A stretch of DNA of 45,694 nucleotides, from the NCBI GenBank assembly GCA_964624235.1, contig CAZUXY010000041.1:1-45694 (forward strand), read 5' to 3'. The position numbers were made by a program, and so were the translations under genes. Below are positions 8,321 through 15,403 of the stretch, in pieces (position 1 is the first letter of the stretch; each line of letters begins with the position of its first letter). The DNA is from CAZUXY01 sp964624235. Its GTDB lineage: Bacteria > Spirochaetota > UBA4802 > UBA5368. The notes beneath the pieces were generated by a model. That model was not told where the DNA came from. It saw nothing but the letters and a program-made list of their open reading frames with translations, and did no database searches.

Positions 8321-9144
8321 TGACATGATTGTTTTTCTCGATATTCCCTTGGGCTTTTGTAACCAAGCGCCTGATGGGGGCGCTCGTTGTTATACCACTT
8401 GATCCATTCGGTAATTATTCTCTTCGCTTCTTCAAAGGACCTGAAATTATGCTGCCAGACGCATTCTTCCTTGAGACTTCGGAAGAATCTCTCGATAATT
8501 CCATTTTGCTCCGGCGTGTACGGCGTTATGAACTCCTGAGACAGATTATATTCCCGACAAGCGGCACGAAAACGACGGCTCTGGAATACCAGGCCGTTAT
8601 CGCTTCTGACGACAGGTGTCTCACCTTTCGGGCGAAGCGTCCCAAAACGATTTAAACACGCGTCCTCCAGAGCGCGTTCGGCCTCACGAGCACGGCCACG
8701 GAGAGAAAACTCATTTCCAATGATCTCACGATCGCAACAGTCAATCACTGCTGCAAGATGGGCCCAGCCATCTAATCCGCAAAAAACATGGGTTAAATCC
8801 ATTCCCCAGCGTGTATTGCTCTTATCGCACCGGCTCCTGAGAGCTTTCACCCGGGGCTTCGGAGTGACGGATCGATGATGCACAAACCACCGTTTTTCCC
8901 GGAAAATGCGATAGATCTTCTTCTTGTTCACGAGAAAACCTTCACGGAAATACAGTATCGCCCAGATGCGGCGATATCCAAAGGTCGGGTTGTCTTTTAT
9001 CAGCTTCTTAATCCTCGATTCAAGGACATCCGTATCCTGCTTTTTTGCTTTTAGTCGCTTCGGCTTTTCCGTCAGGGTCGATCGTGATACATCCAGCATA
9101 AGGCAAATTCGACGGTATGAGGCGCCGGGTATCATCTCTTTCAC
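8311..9144 (-). CDS. IS3-family transposase OrfB (DDE integrase)
   Basis: The product has 277 residues. The N-terminal part contains the IS3 HTH_21-like signature (NPTFGYRRIWAIL, NKKKIYRIFRE). The integrase core carries the DDE triad: Asp in WGMDLTHVF, Asp in VVRSDNGLVF, and Glu in PEQNGIIERFFRSLKEE, followed by YNNERPHQALGYKSPREY. It catalyses strand transfer of the element. It starts with GTG, and that codon overlaps the OrfA stop (GTGA), so translation is probably coupled by termination-reinitiation rather than by the -1 frameshift usual for the family. The stop codon lies inside the terminal repeat. No inactivating change is visible. Confidence 0.93.
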   Translation of the reverse strand: MKEMIPGASYRRICLMLDVSRSTLTEKPKRLKAKKQDTDVLESRIKKLIKDNPTFGYRRIWAILYFREGFLVNKKKIYRIFREKRWFVHHRSVTPKPRVKALRSRCDKSNTRWGMDLTHVFCGLDGWAHLAAVIDCCDREIIGNEFSLRGRAREAERALEDACLNRFGTLRPKGETPVVRSDNGLVFQSRRFRAACREYNLSQEFITPYTPEQNGIIERFFRSLKEECVWQHNFRSFEEAKRIITEWIKWYNNERPHQALGYKSPREYREKQSCQVA

Positions 9145-9464
9145 TCCTCGGACGATCCCGGCACCGTAGGGCGGAGCTTTTGTGCCGCCTTCATAATGTC
9201 AATATCCATTACCAATTGCCCCACCTTGCGCTCCAGCTTCTTTATCTGCTCATCCTTGAGCGCTTCTTCATCTTTGGGCCTGGTCCTCAATGCGTTTTCC
9301 GCCCCAAGCAGAAATCGGTCTTTCCATTCCTCGATCTCCGCGACAGTCAATCCATGCTGCCGCGCTGCTTCCTGCGTGGAAAGTTCCCCTTTGAGAATGT
9401 TTACCACGAGAGCAGCCTTCCTCTTGGTCGTCCATCTCTGTTGAATCTCGTTTTCCTGTTCCAT
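9141..9464 (-). CDS. IS3-family transposase OrfA (HTH_Tnp_1)
   Basis: The product has 107 residues starting MEQENEIQQRW; the ATG is preceded by AGAGAGG, a better start than the in-frame codon 24 bases upstream. A helix-turn-helix occupies about residues 12-50 (RKAALVVNILKGE, STQEAARQHGLTVAEIEEW). A leucine-zipper-like helix follows at about 68-90 (LKDEQIKKLERKVGQLVMDI). In the IS3 family this protein binds the terminal repeats and dimerises with the OrfAB product. It overlaps OrfB by four bases. Confidence 0.92.
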   Translation of the reverse strand: MEQENEIQQRWTTKRKAALVVNILKGELSTQEAARQHGLTVAEIEEWKDRFLLGAENALRTRPKDEEALKDEQIKKLERKVGQLVMDIDIMKAAQKLRPTVPGSSEE

Positions 9465-9504
9465 GATATATCCTCTCTGTAAATGCAATATATCATGTCT
9501 TATG

Positions 9505-9529
9505 GGTGGCTTGTCAAGTTAGGGGAGCA
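9505..9529 (-). repeat. Terminal inverted repeat of the IS3 element (high-coordinate end)
   Basis: Read on the minus strand from 9529 it starts TGCTCCCCTAACTTGACAAG. It lies 40 bases upstream of the OrfA start and pairs with 8298-8320. Confidence 0.8.
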
Positions 9530-9668
9530 GTATAAGTTGTTTAAAGAAAGAACTTTTTTCACCTGCATAAATCCTTAAGAATTCTAAAGCTTCTGCTAAT
9601 ACACTTGGTCCATTTTCATTGCTGTCAATTATCCTTTTTGAATTTAAAATCAGATTTTCTGGTTCCAT
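9530..9668 (-). pseudogene. N-terminal fragment of an unknown gene cut by the IS3 element
   Basis: An ATG at 9668 opens a frame of 46 native residues (MEPENLILNSKRIIDSN, then SVLAEALEFLRIYAGEK, then FFKQL) that runs directly into the insertion sequence and stops inside it at 9519-9521. The regular helical pattern and the lack of early stops suggest a real gene whose remainder was lost; nothing resembling its C-terminus was found beyond the transposase remnants. It is the last member of the minus-strand accessory block. No family was recognised. Confidence 0.5.
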
Positions 9669-9690
9669 TGATTTATCTTTTTAAATGGTT

Positions 9691-9810
9691 CACAACGTTC
9701 CCAGCATTGCCGACGTTTTCCGTAGTAAAGCGAATGAAAATGTTCCAAAGGCCGATCACCGAAAGGCTCGGCTTTTCTTAGACCGATGAGTCAATGGCTG
9801 ATGCTGTGTT
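9691..9810 (-). repeat. attC-like imperfect palindrome (site 1), after the NERD gene
   Basis: Read on the minus strand, the site opens with AATAACACAGCAT and closes with AATGCTGGGAACGTTGTG. The outer arms pair as AAC/GTT and CAGCAT/ATGCTG, with an internal GCCGA/TCGGC hairpin. The closing GGGAACGTT is shared with site 2 at 10979. Position just after a stop codon, length of about 120 bp and imperfect symmetry fit an integron attC site, although the core GTTGTGA departs from the GTTRRRY consensus. Confidence 0.45.
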
Positions 9811-9855
9811 ATTTGCCATTTGTTTCCCAATTAGTCGTTTCTGTTCAATTCAAAG

Positions 9856-10923
9856 TTAATCCAGTTTAGATAATAAATTATATATTGTTTCAACATCAGG
9901 TTTCGAAAATACTGGTTTGAAATATTTAATATATCCAATTATTTCATTTAATGATAATACCTTAACGAATTGAAATTCCTGAGCAGGTTTGTTGTTAATC
10001 ATGAGAAGAATATTTCGAACAGATACTTTTCTTGAACCCCAATCGTGTCTTAAAAATGAATAATCATAGTTACATGGATCGTTTAAATAGATAAAAAGAG
10101 CATAACTTGTTCTTTTTAGTTGTTCAACAGGTGAATAGAAATCCTTGTTTTTAATGGACTTATTACTCCAATTTTTTGTTTCAATGAGGAAAACTCCGGC
10201 AGGCCCTATAACGATGTGGTCAGCTTGAATAGATTGTATATAATCACCAGTGTTTTTATTAAAAATTGGCGGTTTGATATCCAAGTTGAAATCATTAATT
10301 ACATAATAAGATTCTGGCAGCGTTTTTAGTACATCTACTGCTTTTTCCTCGCCGATAGCACCCAAAAAAATAGGATAGTGTTCCTTCAGCAAAGATTCTG
10401 CTTTAATATATTTATCTTCAATAACCTTGAAACGTTCTTGAAATATTTTATCGAAATTATTTTCAAGATATGAAATTTTATCTTTTTGAACATTAATTTC
10501 CTTTTCCAGGTTATTATAAGGCCTCCTTTTCTCATTTTCAAAGTCATTTTCTAAAATGTCTTTTCTTCTTTTCAAATCATACAACTTATATTTGCAATAT
10601 AGTATTTTAAAAATATTCTTTGAATTCACAGAATAATGCCCTATCTGGAGCAGCAAATTTTCTTTTTCTTTTTGTAAGGTTTCTTCTCGCTCGGATAGTT
10701 TTTGATTGTAATCACTGATCAGTTCGGTTAATAAAAGTTTATAATTTTTAATTTCTTCTATAAGTGAATCCATCACTTGCTTATATTTAGATCTAACAAT
10801 ATTGTTGTAGTAATTTCTAAAATGAACAATATCATCCAGAGATTTAAAAAAACTAATTTTATTCTCTTTGAAAATATTTAATAAAGTGGTTAATGAATCA
10901 ATTTGTCCAATTACTTGTGCCAT
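9856..10923 (-). CDS. NERD-domain protein with long coiled coil
   Basis: The product has 355 residues. Residues about 45-180 are highly charged, heptad-like helices, predicted coiled coil. Residues about 185-300 match the nuclease-related NERD domain: GAIGEEKAVDVL at 188-199, YYVINDFNLD, the acidic residue in ADHIVIGPAGVF (Asp235), and the E-x-K pair in LIETKNW (Glu248, Lys250), which recall the active site of PD-(D/E)XK-like nucleases. NERD proteins are thought to act on nucleic acids, but most are uncharacterised. The gene lies in a block with a DNA methylase and a ParB-like protein and is followed by an attC-like site, so a defence or mobile-cassette role is plausible. Its AT-rich composition matches its neighbours in the block. 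Confidence 0.8.
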   Translation of the reverse strand: MAQVIGQIDSLTTLLNIFKENKISFFKSLDDIVHFRNYYNNIVRSKYKQVMDSLIEEIKNYKLLLTELISDYNQKLSEREETLQKEKENLLLQIGHYSVNSKNIFKILYCKYKLYDLKRRKDILENDFENEKRRPYNNLEKEINVQKDKISYLENNFDKIFQERFKVIEDKYIKAESLLKEHYPIFLGAIGEEKAVDVLKTLPESYYVINDFNLDIKPPIFNKNTGDYIQSIQADHIVIGPAGVFLIETKNWSNKSIKNKDFYSPVEQLKRTSYALFIYLNDPCNYDYSFLRHDWGSRKVSVRNILLMINNKPAQEFQFVKVLSLNEIIGYIKYFKPVFSKPDVETIYNLLSKLD

Positions 10924-10978
10924 TATCGCACCAATAATAATATTTTCTATATTGCTGAATATAATTATAAGTCATTGC

Positions 10979-11087
10979 ACCTAACGTTCCCGGCATATGC
11001 GACATTGGGCGAAGTAAAACGAAGTCTTATATGCTAAAGTCCAATGAGCGAAGTGACAAAGCGCTTACCAGTGATATATAGTTGGCA
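10979..11087 (-). repeat. attC-like imperfect palindrome (site 2), after the methylase gene
   Basis: On the minus strand it runs from TGCCAAC to GTTAGGT, 109 bp. The closing GTTAGGT fits the attC core consensus GTTRRRY, and TGCCAAC fits RYYYAAC at six of seven positions. Inside, CATTGG (11003-11008) can pair with CCAATG (11041-11046), and CGAAGT occurs three times. It lies directly after the methylase stop codon. The sequence GGGAACGTT before the core is shared with site 1. Confidence 0.55.
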
Positions 11088-11095
11088 CACCAATG

Positions 11096-11959
11096 CTATA
11101 AAAAGGTCGCCGAAGCCAAGGATGGCGAAGGCGATATATACAGATCATTTGATAATATAACTAGCTCTTCACCCTTGCTGGCCTTTAAAGCACTATAGTT
11201 TATTGAATATTTCATTTGTCTGTATTCACTGTATAAGGTTTTGATAAAAGGCACATTATCATATGTAACAATCCATTTATGGAGATTCAATTTCTTTATT
11301 TCATCTGCAATTGAAACATGATCCTTCTCTTTATAATAATTCAAATATAAGTCTTTTCCTTTTACATAATACGGGGGATCAAAATAAAACAATGATTTTC
11401 TGGATAGTTTCCTCTTGATAGTTTTTAATAATTTAATAGCATCAAGATTATAGAGATCGATGTAATTTTTATAAAATGCTATTCGTTGAATTCTATTGAT
11501 TAATTCATCTTTATTAAACCTGGCATCTATTTTCCATTTACCTTTTTGATTCCGGCCTCCAATAACTCCGGCATTAATTATTCCGGAATGATTTGTACGA
11601 TTCAAATAAAAGGTAGAGAAACCAATTGTTAAATTATCATAAGAATTATGATAATTTTGCATGTGCCTCTGTTCTTCCCACATGTTTATATTAACAGGAG
11701 TATCTTTAATTAATTTACACAATTCATCTGTATAATTGAGTACTGAATACCAGAAAGAGTAAACGGAATAATCTAAATCATTAATGATTATTTTGGATAC
11801 GTATTCATTGAAAAGAAGAGATAAAGCAACAGAAGCTCCTCCAGCATATGGCTCAACATATGTACCATCATATAACAAATTATCTTTAATTATTTCTTTA
11901 AAAAAATCGGAAATCTTCCCCTTACCACCGGGATATCTAAGTGGCGAATAGTAATCCAT
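11096..11959 (-). CDS. D12-class adenine-specific DNA methyltransferase (Dam/M.DpnII type)
   Basis: The product has 287 residues, close to the family's usual length. The order of motifs is that of alpha-class N6-adenine methyltransferases. The N-terminal LRYPGGKGKI (residues 7-16) and EPYAGGASVALSLL (36-49) bind S-adenosylmethionine, and the catalytic DPPY lies at 194-197 in FYFDPPYY. It should methylate adenine in a short DNA target; the site specificity cannot be read from sequence. The start codon lies three bases after the stop of the ParB-like gene upstream, so the two are translated from one message. No restriction endonuclease of a known type is adjacent. An attC-like site follows the stop codon. 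Confidence 0.9.
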   Translation of the reverse strand: MDYYSPLRYPGGKGKISDFFKEIIKDNLLYDGTYVEPYAGGASVALSLLFNEYVSKIIINDLDYSVYSFWYSVLNYTDELCKLIKDTPVNINMWEEQRHMQNYHNSYDNLTIGFSTFYLNRTNHSGIINAGVIGGRNQKGKWKIDARFNKDELINRIQRIAFYKNYIDLYNLDAIKLLKTIKRKLSRKSLFYFDPPYYVKGKDLYLNYYKEKDHVSIADEIKKLNLHKWIVTYDNVPFIKTLYSEYRQMKYSINYSALKASKGEELVILSNDLYISPSPSLASATFL

Positions 11960-11962
11960 TTA

Positions 11963-13306
11963 TTAAATATTCTCCCATAACTTCTCAACGAATGTTTGTA
12001 TATTATCCCATGTGATTATCAGGTTAGTTGGCGTAGGGGAGAATCTTGAATTGTGCACATAGGCATTCCATGTTTCAATTCCCAATAAGTCATTTCTATT
12101 GTTAACGGAACTTCTTATCCCTTTACATTTATATTTTTCGGCATAATTATTTGATTCCATATGATTTGCTACTTCTGTTACTTTGGCAAGAAGAGTTGAG
12201 TTTATGTTCACTTTGGGGACTTTATTTGATTCAATATAGCAATCAAGACTTAATTCAATAAATACTCTGAAAGATACAGCAACGGCATTTGTAAATTTTG
12301 TAATATCGATTTTTTGCAATTCATAATATATCGAATTTACTTTCGGTGTTGATATTTTCATTACACAATTTCGTGGTATTAAATGCTTTCTTTCTTGTGG
12401 TGTTTGCTTTTTTGAGCCTGTTGGTTTCCCACCAGATGTTGTTTCCGATGGAGCTTTTGTGAAATCCCACGGTTTTTCTGCTTTTTTAGATAATACGGGC
12501 CTGCTAGATTTTGGAATTTGTTTAATGTAATCTTTGCGATCATCTTTTGTGTATATTTTCTTTACTATAAATTTTGGATCGAGTAAATCATTTATTATAT
12601 ATCTTAATCCTTTTAAAACCTCTTTTTCATCGACATTTGATTGGATTATACCATCATAAATTTCAATACCCAAGAAAGACCTTACATCAGGATCAGAAAT
12701 CAACCTGTCTAAATTGGTTATTTTTACATTCCCCAATTTTGATTTTGTTTCATCAGATATTGCTGAGCTTTTTTTCAATAAATTTATTACTTGTAACGAT
12801 GAAGATGACTTGCCTTCAACTTTTTCTTCAAATCTGAGGATTTGTTGTGCATCCCAATCAACAGTGCCAATGCCATTGCTTTGTCCTGCGTGCTTTAGCT
12901 TAATCCATTTATCGGCTTCAGATGGATCATCATACACTATGCATTCAATTTCCTTAATGATGTTTGATTTATTTTCTTCATGAAGTTTCTTAAATTTCTT
13001 TTTCAGGGCTTGACGTTTTGAATGATCTATTAAATCGGGATTATGCATCAATTTTAATGCTACAACTCTCCTATTTCCTTCGAGGACATTGTATTGAGAA
13101 CTATCATGACTGGAAGGTGATACTTGAATTATATCATTAGGATTCAGTCCATTTTTAACAATATGTTCGGCAAGTCGAAATAGTTTATCATTTTGATCTT
13201 CAATCATCGTTTCTATTGCTTCTTTTTGACTTGCAACAGTGTCAAATCGATAATTTTCAGTATTAACAAGCAAGTCTATTAGTTTAATTTTTTCAATCTT
13301 GTTCAT
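11963..13306 (-). CDS. ParB-like (ParB/Srx superfamily) domain protein paired with a DNA methylase
   Basis: The product has 447 residues. Residues about 4-110 resemble the ParB/sulfiredoxin N-terminal fold: an opening strand IEKIKLIDLL, and the key motif LEGNRRVVALKLM (EGNRR at 76-80), the counterpart of the GERR box that binds and hydrolyses nucleotide (CTP in ParB). The middle is charged, with a flexible Pro/Ser/Gly/Lys-rich linker at about 275-310. The C-terminal part, about 315-447, is helical and contains AVAVSFRVFIELSLDCYIE and the ending WDNIQTFVEKLWENI; its family was not recognised. It is not a chromosome-partition ParB, since there is no ParA partner and the DNA-binding region differs. 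Tight coupling to the methylase suggests a joint role in DNA modification or phage defence. Confidence 0.7.
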   Translation of the reverse strand: MNKIEKIKLIDLLVNTENYRFDTVASQKEAIETMIEDQNDKLFRLAEHIVKNGLNPNDIIQVSPSSHDSSQYNVLEGNRRVVALKLMHNPDLIDHSKRQALKKKFKKLHEENKSNIIKEIECIVYDDPSEADKWIKLKHAGQSNGIGTVDWDAQQILRFEEKVEGKSSSSLQVINLLKKSSAISDETKSKLGNVKITNLDRLISDPDVRSFLGIEIYDGIIQSNVDEKEVLKGLRYIINDLLDPKFIVKKIYTKDDRKDYIKQIPKSSRPVLSKKAEKPWDFTKAPSETTSGGKPTGSKKQTPQERKHLIPRNCVMKISTPKVNSIYYELQKIDITKFTNAVAVSFRVFIELSLDCYIESNKVPKVNINSTLLAKVTEVANHMESNNYAEKYKCKGIRSSVNNRNDLLGIETWNAYVHNSRFSPTPTNLIITWDNIQTFVEKLWENI

Positions 13307-13334
13307 AAATTTCTCCTATACTCATTTACTCATT

Positions 13335-13475
13335 TTAATGCGCCGTCGCATATTGTGGCGTTAAGGAAAAAGGTGGTTCGCCAATTGCATATAACTCCTT
13401 TTTACAACGCATTCCTTCATCTATAACAGCAAATAGTATAGTTAAACGAATTTCATATAAACCGGCCAAAAGCAT
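13335..13475 (-). CDS. Possible small or remnant ORF upstream of the ParB-like gene
   Basis: A 46-residue frame (MLLAGLYEIRLTILFAVIDE, then GMRCKKELYAIGEPPFSLTP) ends 28 bases before the ParB-like start codon. The frame is open for 24 codons further upstream without another start, and no ribosome binding site is seen. The amphipathic helix followed by a Pro-rich end looks protein-like, so it may be the 3' remnant of a lost cassette gene. It could equally be chance. Confidence 0.25.
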   Translation of the reverse strand: MLLAGLYEIRLTILFAVIDEGMRCKKELYAIGEPPFSLTPQYATAH

Positions 13476-13636
13476 AAAATCACGAAGTCTTTGGTCTAAG
13501 AAACTCTGGAAGTCCGCTCCCAGGAAAGGCGATCTCTGTCTCTGCTGTTATTGAACAGATTCCTGCCTATCTGTCAATTTATTTCACCCTCCATCCCCCC
13601 GGCAGCGGAAAAAATTACTTTATCGGCTTCATTTCC

Positions 13637-13657
13637 CCCTGATCATTCAGGGTTTTT
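13637..13657 (+). terminator. Terminator-like hairpin
   Basis: The stem CCCTGA/TCAGGG with a four-base loop is followed by T5. No plus-strand gene precedes it; it borders the GC-rich repeat unit that begins at 13663. Confidence 0.4.
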
Positions 13658-13662
13658 ACTTA

Positions 13663-13991
13663 ACAGTGCGTAAGGGATTTTCTTACTCCTGCCCTAAAAG
13701 GGCCAGGCATGCCCGGCCCCTGCGCAGAGGACTGAATCGTCACAACAGGAAGCGCGGACAGGACGTCCGAGCGTGCTGGGCAGGACGCCCGAATGCAGAG
13801 CGCGGCCAGGCGACCGACCGAAGGAAGGAAGTCCCTATGGGAACGGCCGAAAAGCGCTCTGCCGGCGAGTCCGGCACGGATGCCGGAAAAGCGTGTTTCC
13901 GATCCCGCGGTTCCCCGCGAAGCGGATAATCCCGTCAGGATTTCACCGGTTTTCCCACACCAGCCTGTAAGCAAAACCCCTTACAATCTGT
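13663..13991. repeat. 329-bp GC-rich unit with 24/25-bp terminal inverted repeats
   Basis: The left end, ACAGTGCGTAAGGGATTTTC continuing to TTAC (13663-13686), matches the inverse of the right end, ACAGATTGTAAGGGGTTTTG continuing to CTTAC (13991-13967). The interior, 13740-13860, holds successive short stems spaced about 30 bases apart: CGGAC/GTCCG around AG-GAC, GGGC/GCCC around AGGAC, and CCC/GGG around TAT. No ORF with a start signal and protein-like composition was found. It looks like a non-autonomous repeat element or a structured RNA; no known family was recognised. Confidence 0.5.
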
Positions 13992-14346
13992 ACTCGTGTA
14001 AAGACACTTTTTGCCGCACCCGGCCTTCTCCTTATCCTCTGCCCGTCCGGATCAACTTCGGATCAACCGTGTTCATCCTGAAATCCTGACACTTTTTATA
14101 CACACACTGACAGTTCCCCTGCACGAAAACCCCCTCCGGGGGTGTCCCGGCTGGCCGGGACGGGGGCGTGCCTGTACCTGGCCTGTAACCGGCCCACTGT
14201 CGGCCCATTGGAGCCAAAACCCGGCTTCTTCCCGGCTTTCAGGAGCCTGTAGCACGCCGACAACTGGCCGACGCTATAGGAACCGATGGCCCACCGGTCC
14301 GGTATTCCGGCCTGCCGGTGAATTTTTAGCCGCTTTCAAAAAAAAA
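13992..14346. other. GC-rich non-coding stretch with hairpins
   Basis: No gene was found here. Two adjacent strong hairpins are visible, CCCCC/GGGGG (about 14128-14140) and GTCCCGGC/GCCGGGAC (about 14143-14160). They are followed by repeated GGCC- and CCGG-containing words up to 14330, then an A9/T run. Composition and repeat style differ from both flanks. Confidence 0.45.
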
Positions 14347-14348
14347 TT

Positions 14349-14388
14349 TTTAAATTCATCCAGCGCATCCGTATTACTTATATACACT
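14349..14388 (+). repeat. Imperfect direct repeat, left copy, before the toxin-antitoxin pair
   Basis: It shares TTAAATTC, then TCCGTATTA, then ATA-ACACT at nearly the same spacing with 15160-15200. The two copies bracket the vapBC-like genes. Confidence 0.5.
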
Positions 14389-14530
14389 CTGCCAAATTCA
14401 GGGCATCAATGTTGATTAACGAAAAACGAAAAAACCCGGTTCATCAGATTAAATCATTGAAATATTTTTCAGTTACCATAATTTGTAATCAGGACAGGGC
14501 GCGCATACCCTGGAAGGGAGGTTGTTTTTC

Positions 14531-14761
14531 ATGTTCGGCAGTCGCATAAAAAAAATTATCATTGAAGAGGTTGATAAACTCTCTTTCAGCCAGCAGAAAA
14601 AGCTCCATGAATACGCCTGCGCCATGATCGCATCCGGGGGAGAAGGCGTTCCAGGGTCTGCGCTCCTGAAATTCGCCGGGATGTTCGACAGGCAAACGAT
14701 CAGTGAAATGAAAGAAGCCGTCAGTGCGGACTGCGAAAAGGTCGAACGCGGTGGCTGGTAG
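14531..14761 (+). CDS. Antitoxin of a VapBC-type pair
   Basis: The product has 76 residues. The ATG at 14531 lies nine bases after GGGAGG, so it is preferred to the TTG at 14522, which touches the ribosome binding site. The N-terminal helix VDKLSFSQQKKLHEYACAM resembles small antitoxins that accompany PIN toxins. The C-terminal half (FDRQTISEMKEAVSADCEKV) matches the helix such antitoxins insert into the toxin. No clear DNA-binding domain is visible, so autoregulation may differ from classic VapB. It overlaps the toxin start by 11 bases. Confidence 0.75.
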   Translation: MFGSRIKKIIIEEVDKLSFSQQKKLHEYACAMIASGGEGVPGSALLKFAGMFDRQTISEMKEAVSADCEKVERGGW

Positions 14762-15140
14762 GTTTCTGCTCGACACGAACATAGTCATAGGACTTTTCAA
14801 CGGCGATCCCGGTATCATAGAGTGGCTGAAAGATGCGGCGGGCATTCATGTCTGCACCGTCGTTATCGGCGAACATTATTATGGTGCTTTTCAATCGACG
14901 CGCAAAAAAGAAAATATCAAAAAGCTGGAAGATTTTATTGTTTCATCCCCGGTTCTTGAACCCGACATCGCCACGTCGAAAGAATACGGCGAAATAAAAA
15001 GTGAATTACGCCGGAAGGGAAAGCCCATCCCGGAAAACGATATCTGGATTGCCTCTATGGCGAAACAGTTCGGTTTAACGCTGGTAACAGCGGATACTCA
15101 TTTCAAAGATATATACGGTATTAAAGTAATGATCCCCTGA
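14751..15140 (+). CDS. VapC-like PIN-domain ribonuclease toxin
   Basis: The product has 129 residues from the GTG at 14751, which gives the canonical N-terminus (RFLLDTNIVIGLF) directly; a GTG at 14724 would add nine residues. The four acidic metal ligands of PIN domains are present: Asp8 (LLDTN), Glu41 (VIGEHYYG), Asp97 (ENDIWIAS) and Asp115 (VTADTHF). VapC toxins cut RNA, often tRNA or rRNA, and are blocked by the co-translated antitoxin. Start-stop overlap with the antitoxin gene indicates translational coupling. No inactivating change is seen. Confidence 0.9.
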   Translation: MAGRFLLDTNIVIGLFNGDPGIIEWLKDAAGIHVCTVVIGEHYYGAFQSTRKKENIKKLEDFIVSSPVLEPDIATSKEYGEIKSELRRKGKPIPENDIWIASMAKQFGLTLVTADTHFKDIYGIKVMIP

Positions 15141-15159
15141 ACGGCATATCCAAAAAACC

Positions 15160-15200
15160 TTTAAATTCCTCATCCCTCCTCCGTATTAATAATAAACACT
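15160..15200 (+). repeat. Imperfect direct repeat, right copy, after the toxin-antitoxin pair
   Basis: This is the counterpart of 14349-14388. It starts 19 bases after the toxin stop codon. A CCTCC/GGAGG pair (15178-15212) could fold across its second half. Confidence 0.5.
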
Positions 15201-15403
15201 TTTATCTGGAGGAACCCTCAGGGCCGGAGGTAGGGGGTGAGGTCTTAAAGTATGATGTTTAAAAGCCTTAAATCGCAAAGGCGCGAAGAGAGGATAGAAT
15301 TGGGGCACTATACGTACGGGTTGCATTGTATCTCTGTGCCAGGGGTACCACTTCCCGGGAAACAGTCCGTGCTGATCCCGCAACGGCCCGTATCGACACC
15401 GGT

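Larger units (their letters stand above)
8298..9529 (-). mobile_element. IS3-family insertion sequence, 1232 bp, apparently intact
   Basis: Both transposase ORFs are complete and are bounded by imperfect terminal inverted repeats: TGCTCCCCGTTTGTCAAGC from 8298, and the inverse TGCTCCCCTAACTTGACAAG reading inward from 9529. The left flank is IS1182 transposase sequence, while the right flank is an unrelated ORF. The bases bordering the two ends (CTGTAA and GTATAA) show no convincing target duplication. The element therefore either sits at a deletion junction or has lost its duplication. Confidence 0.85.

Noticed and set aside
11963..13306. Chromosome-partition ParB with nearby parS or origin
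   Set aside because: No ParA, no parS-like repeated sites and no dnaA/gidB genes; the protein is paired with a DNA methylase instead.
13339..13375. A third attC-like site upstream of the ParB-like gene
   Set aside because: A short inverted repeat (TTAA-TG-CGCC / GGCG-TTAA) is present, but it lacks the GGGAACGTT end shared by the other two sites and is only about 30 bases long.
13740..13870. Regularly spaced stems that might be a CRISPR array
   Set aside because: The units are not identical, spacers are not distinct, and no cas gene is present; the pattern is a series of short inverted repeats.
13660..14415. Several open frames of 60-134 codons in the GC-rich zone
   Set aside because: They are Pro/Arg/Gly-rich, overlap one another on both strands, lack start signals and cross the palindromic repeats.
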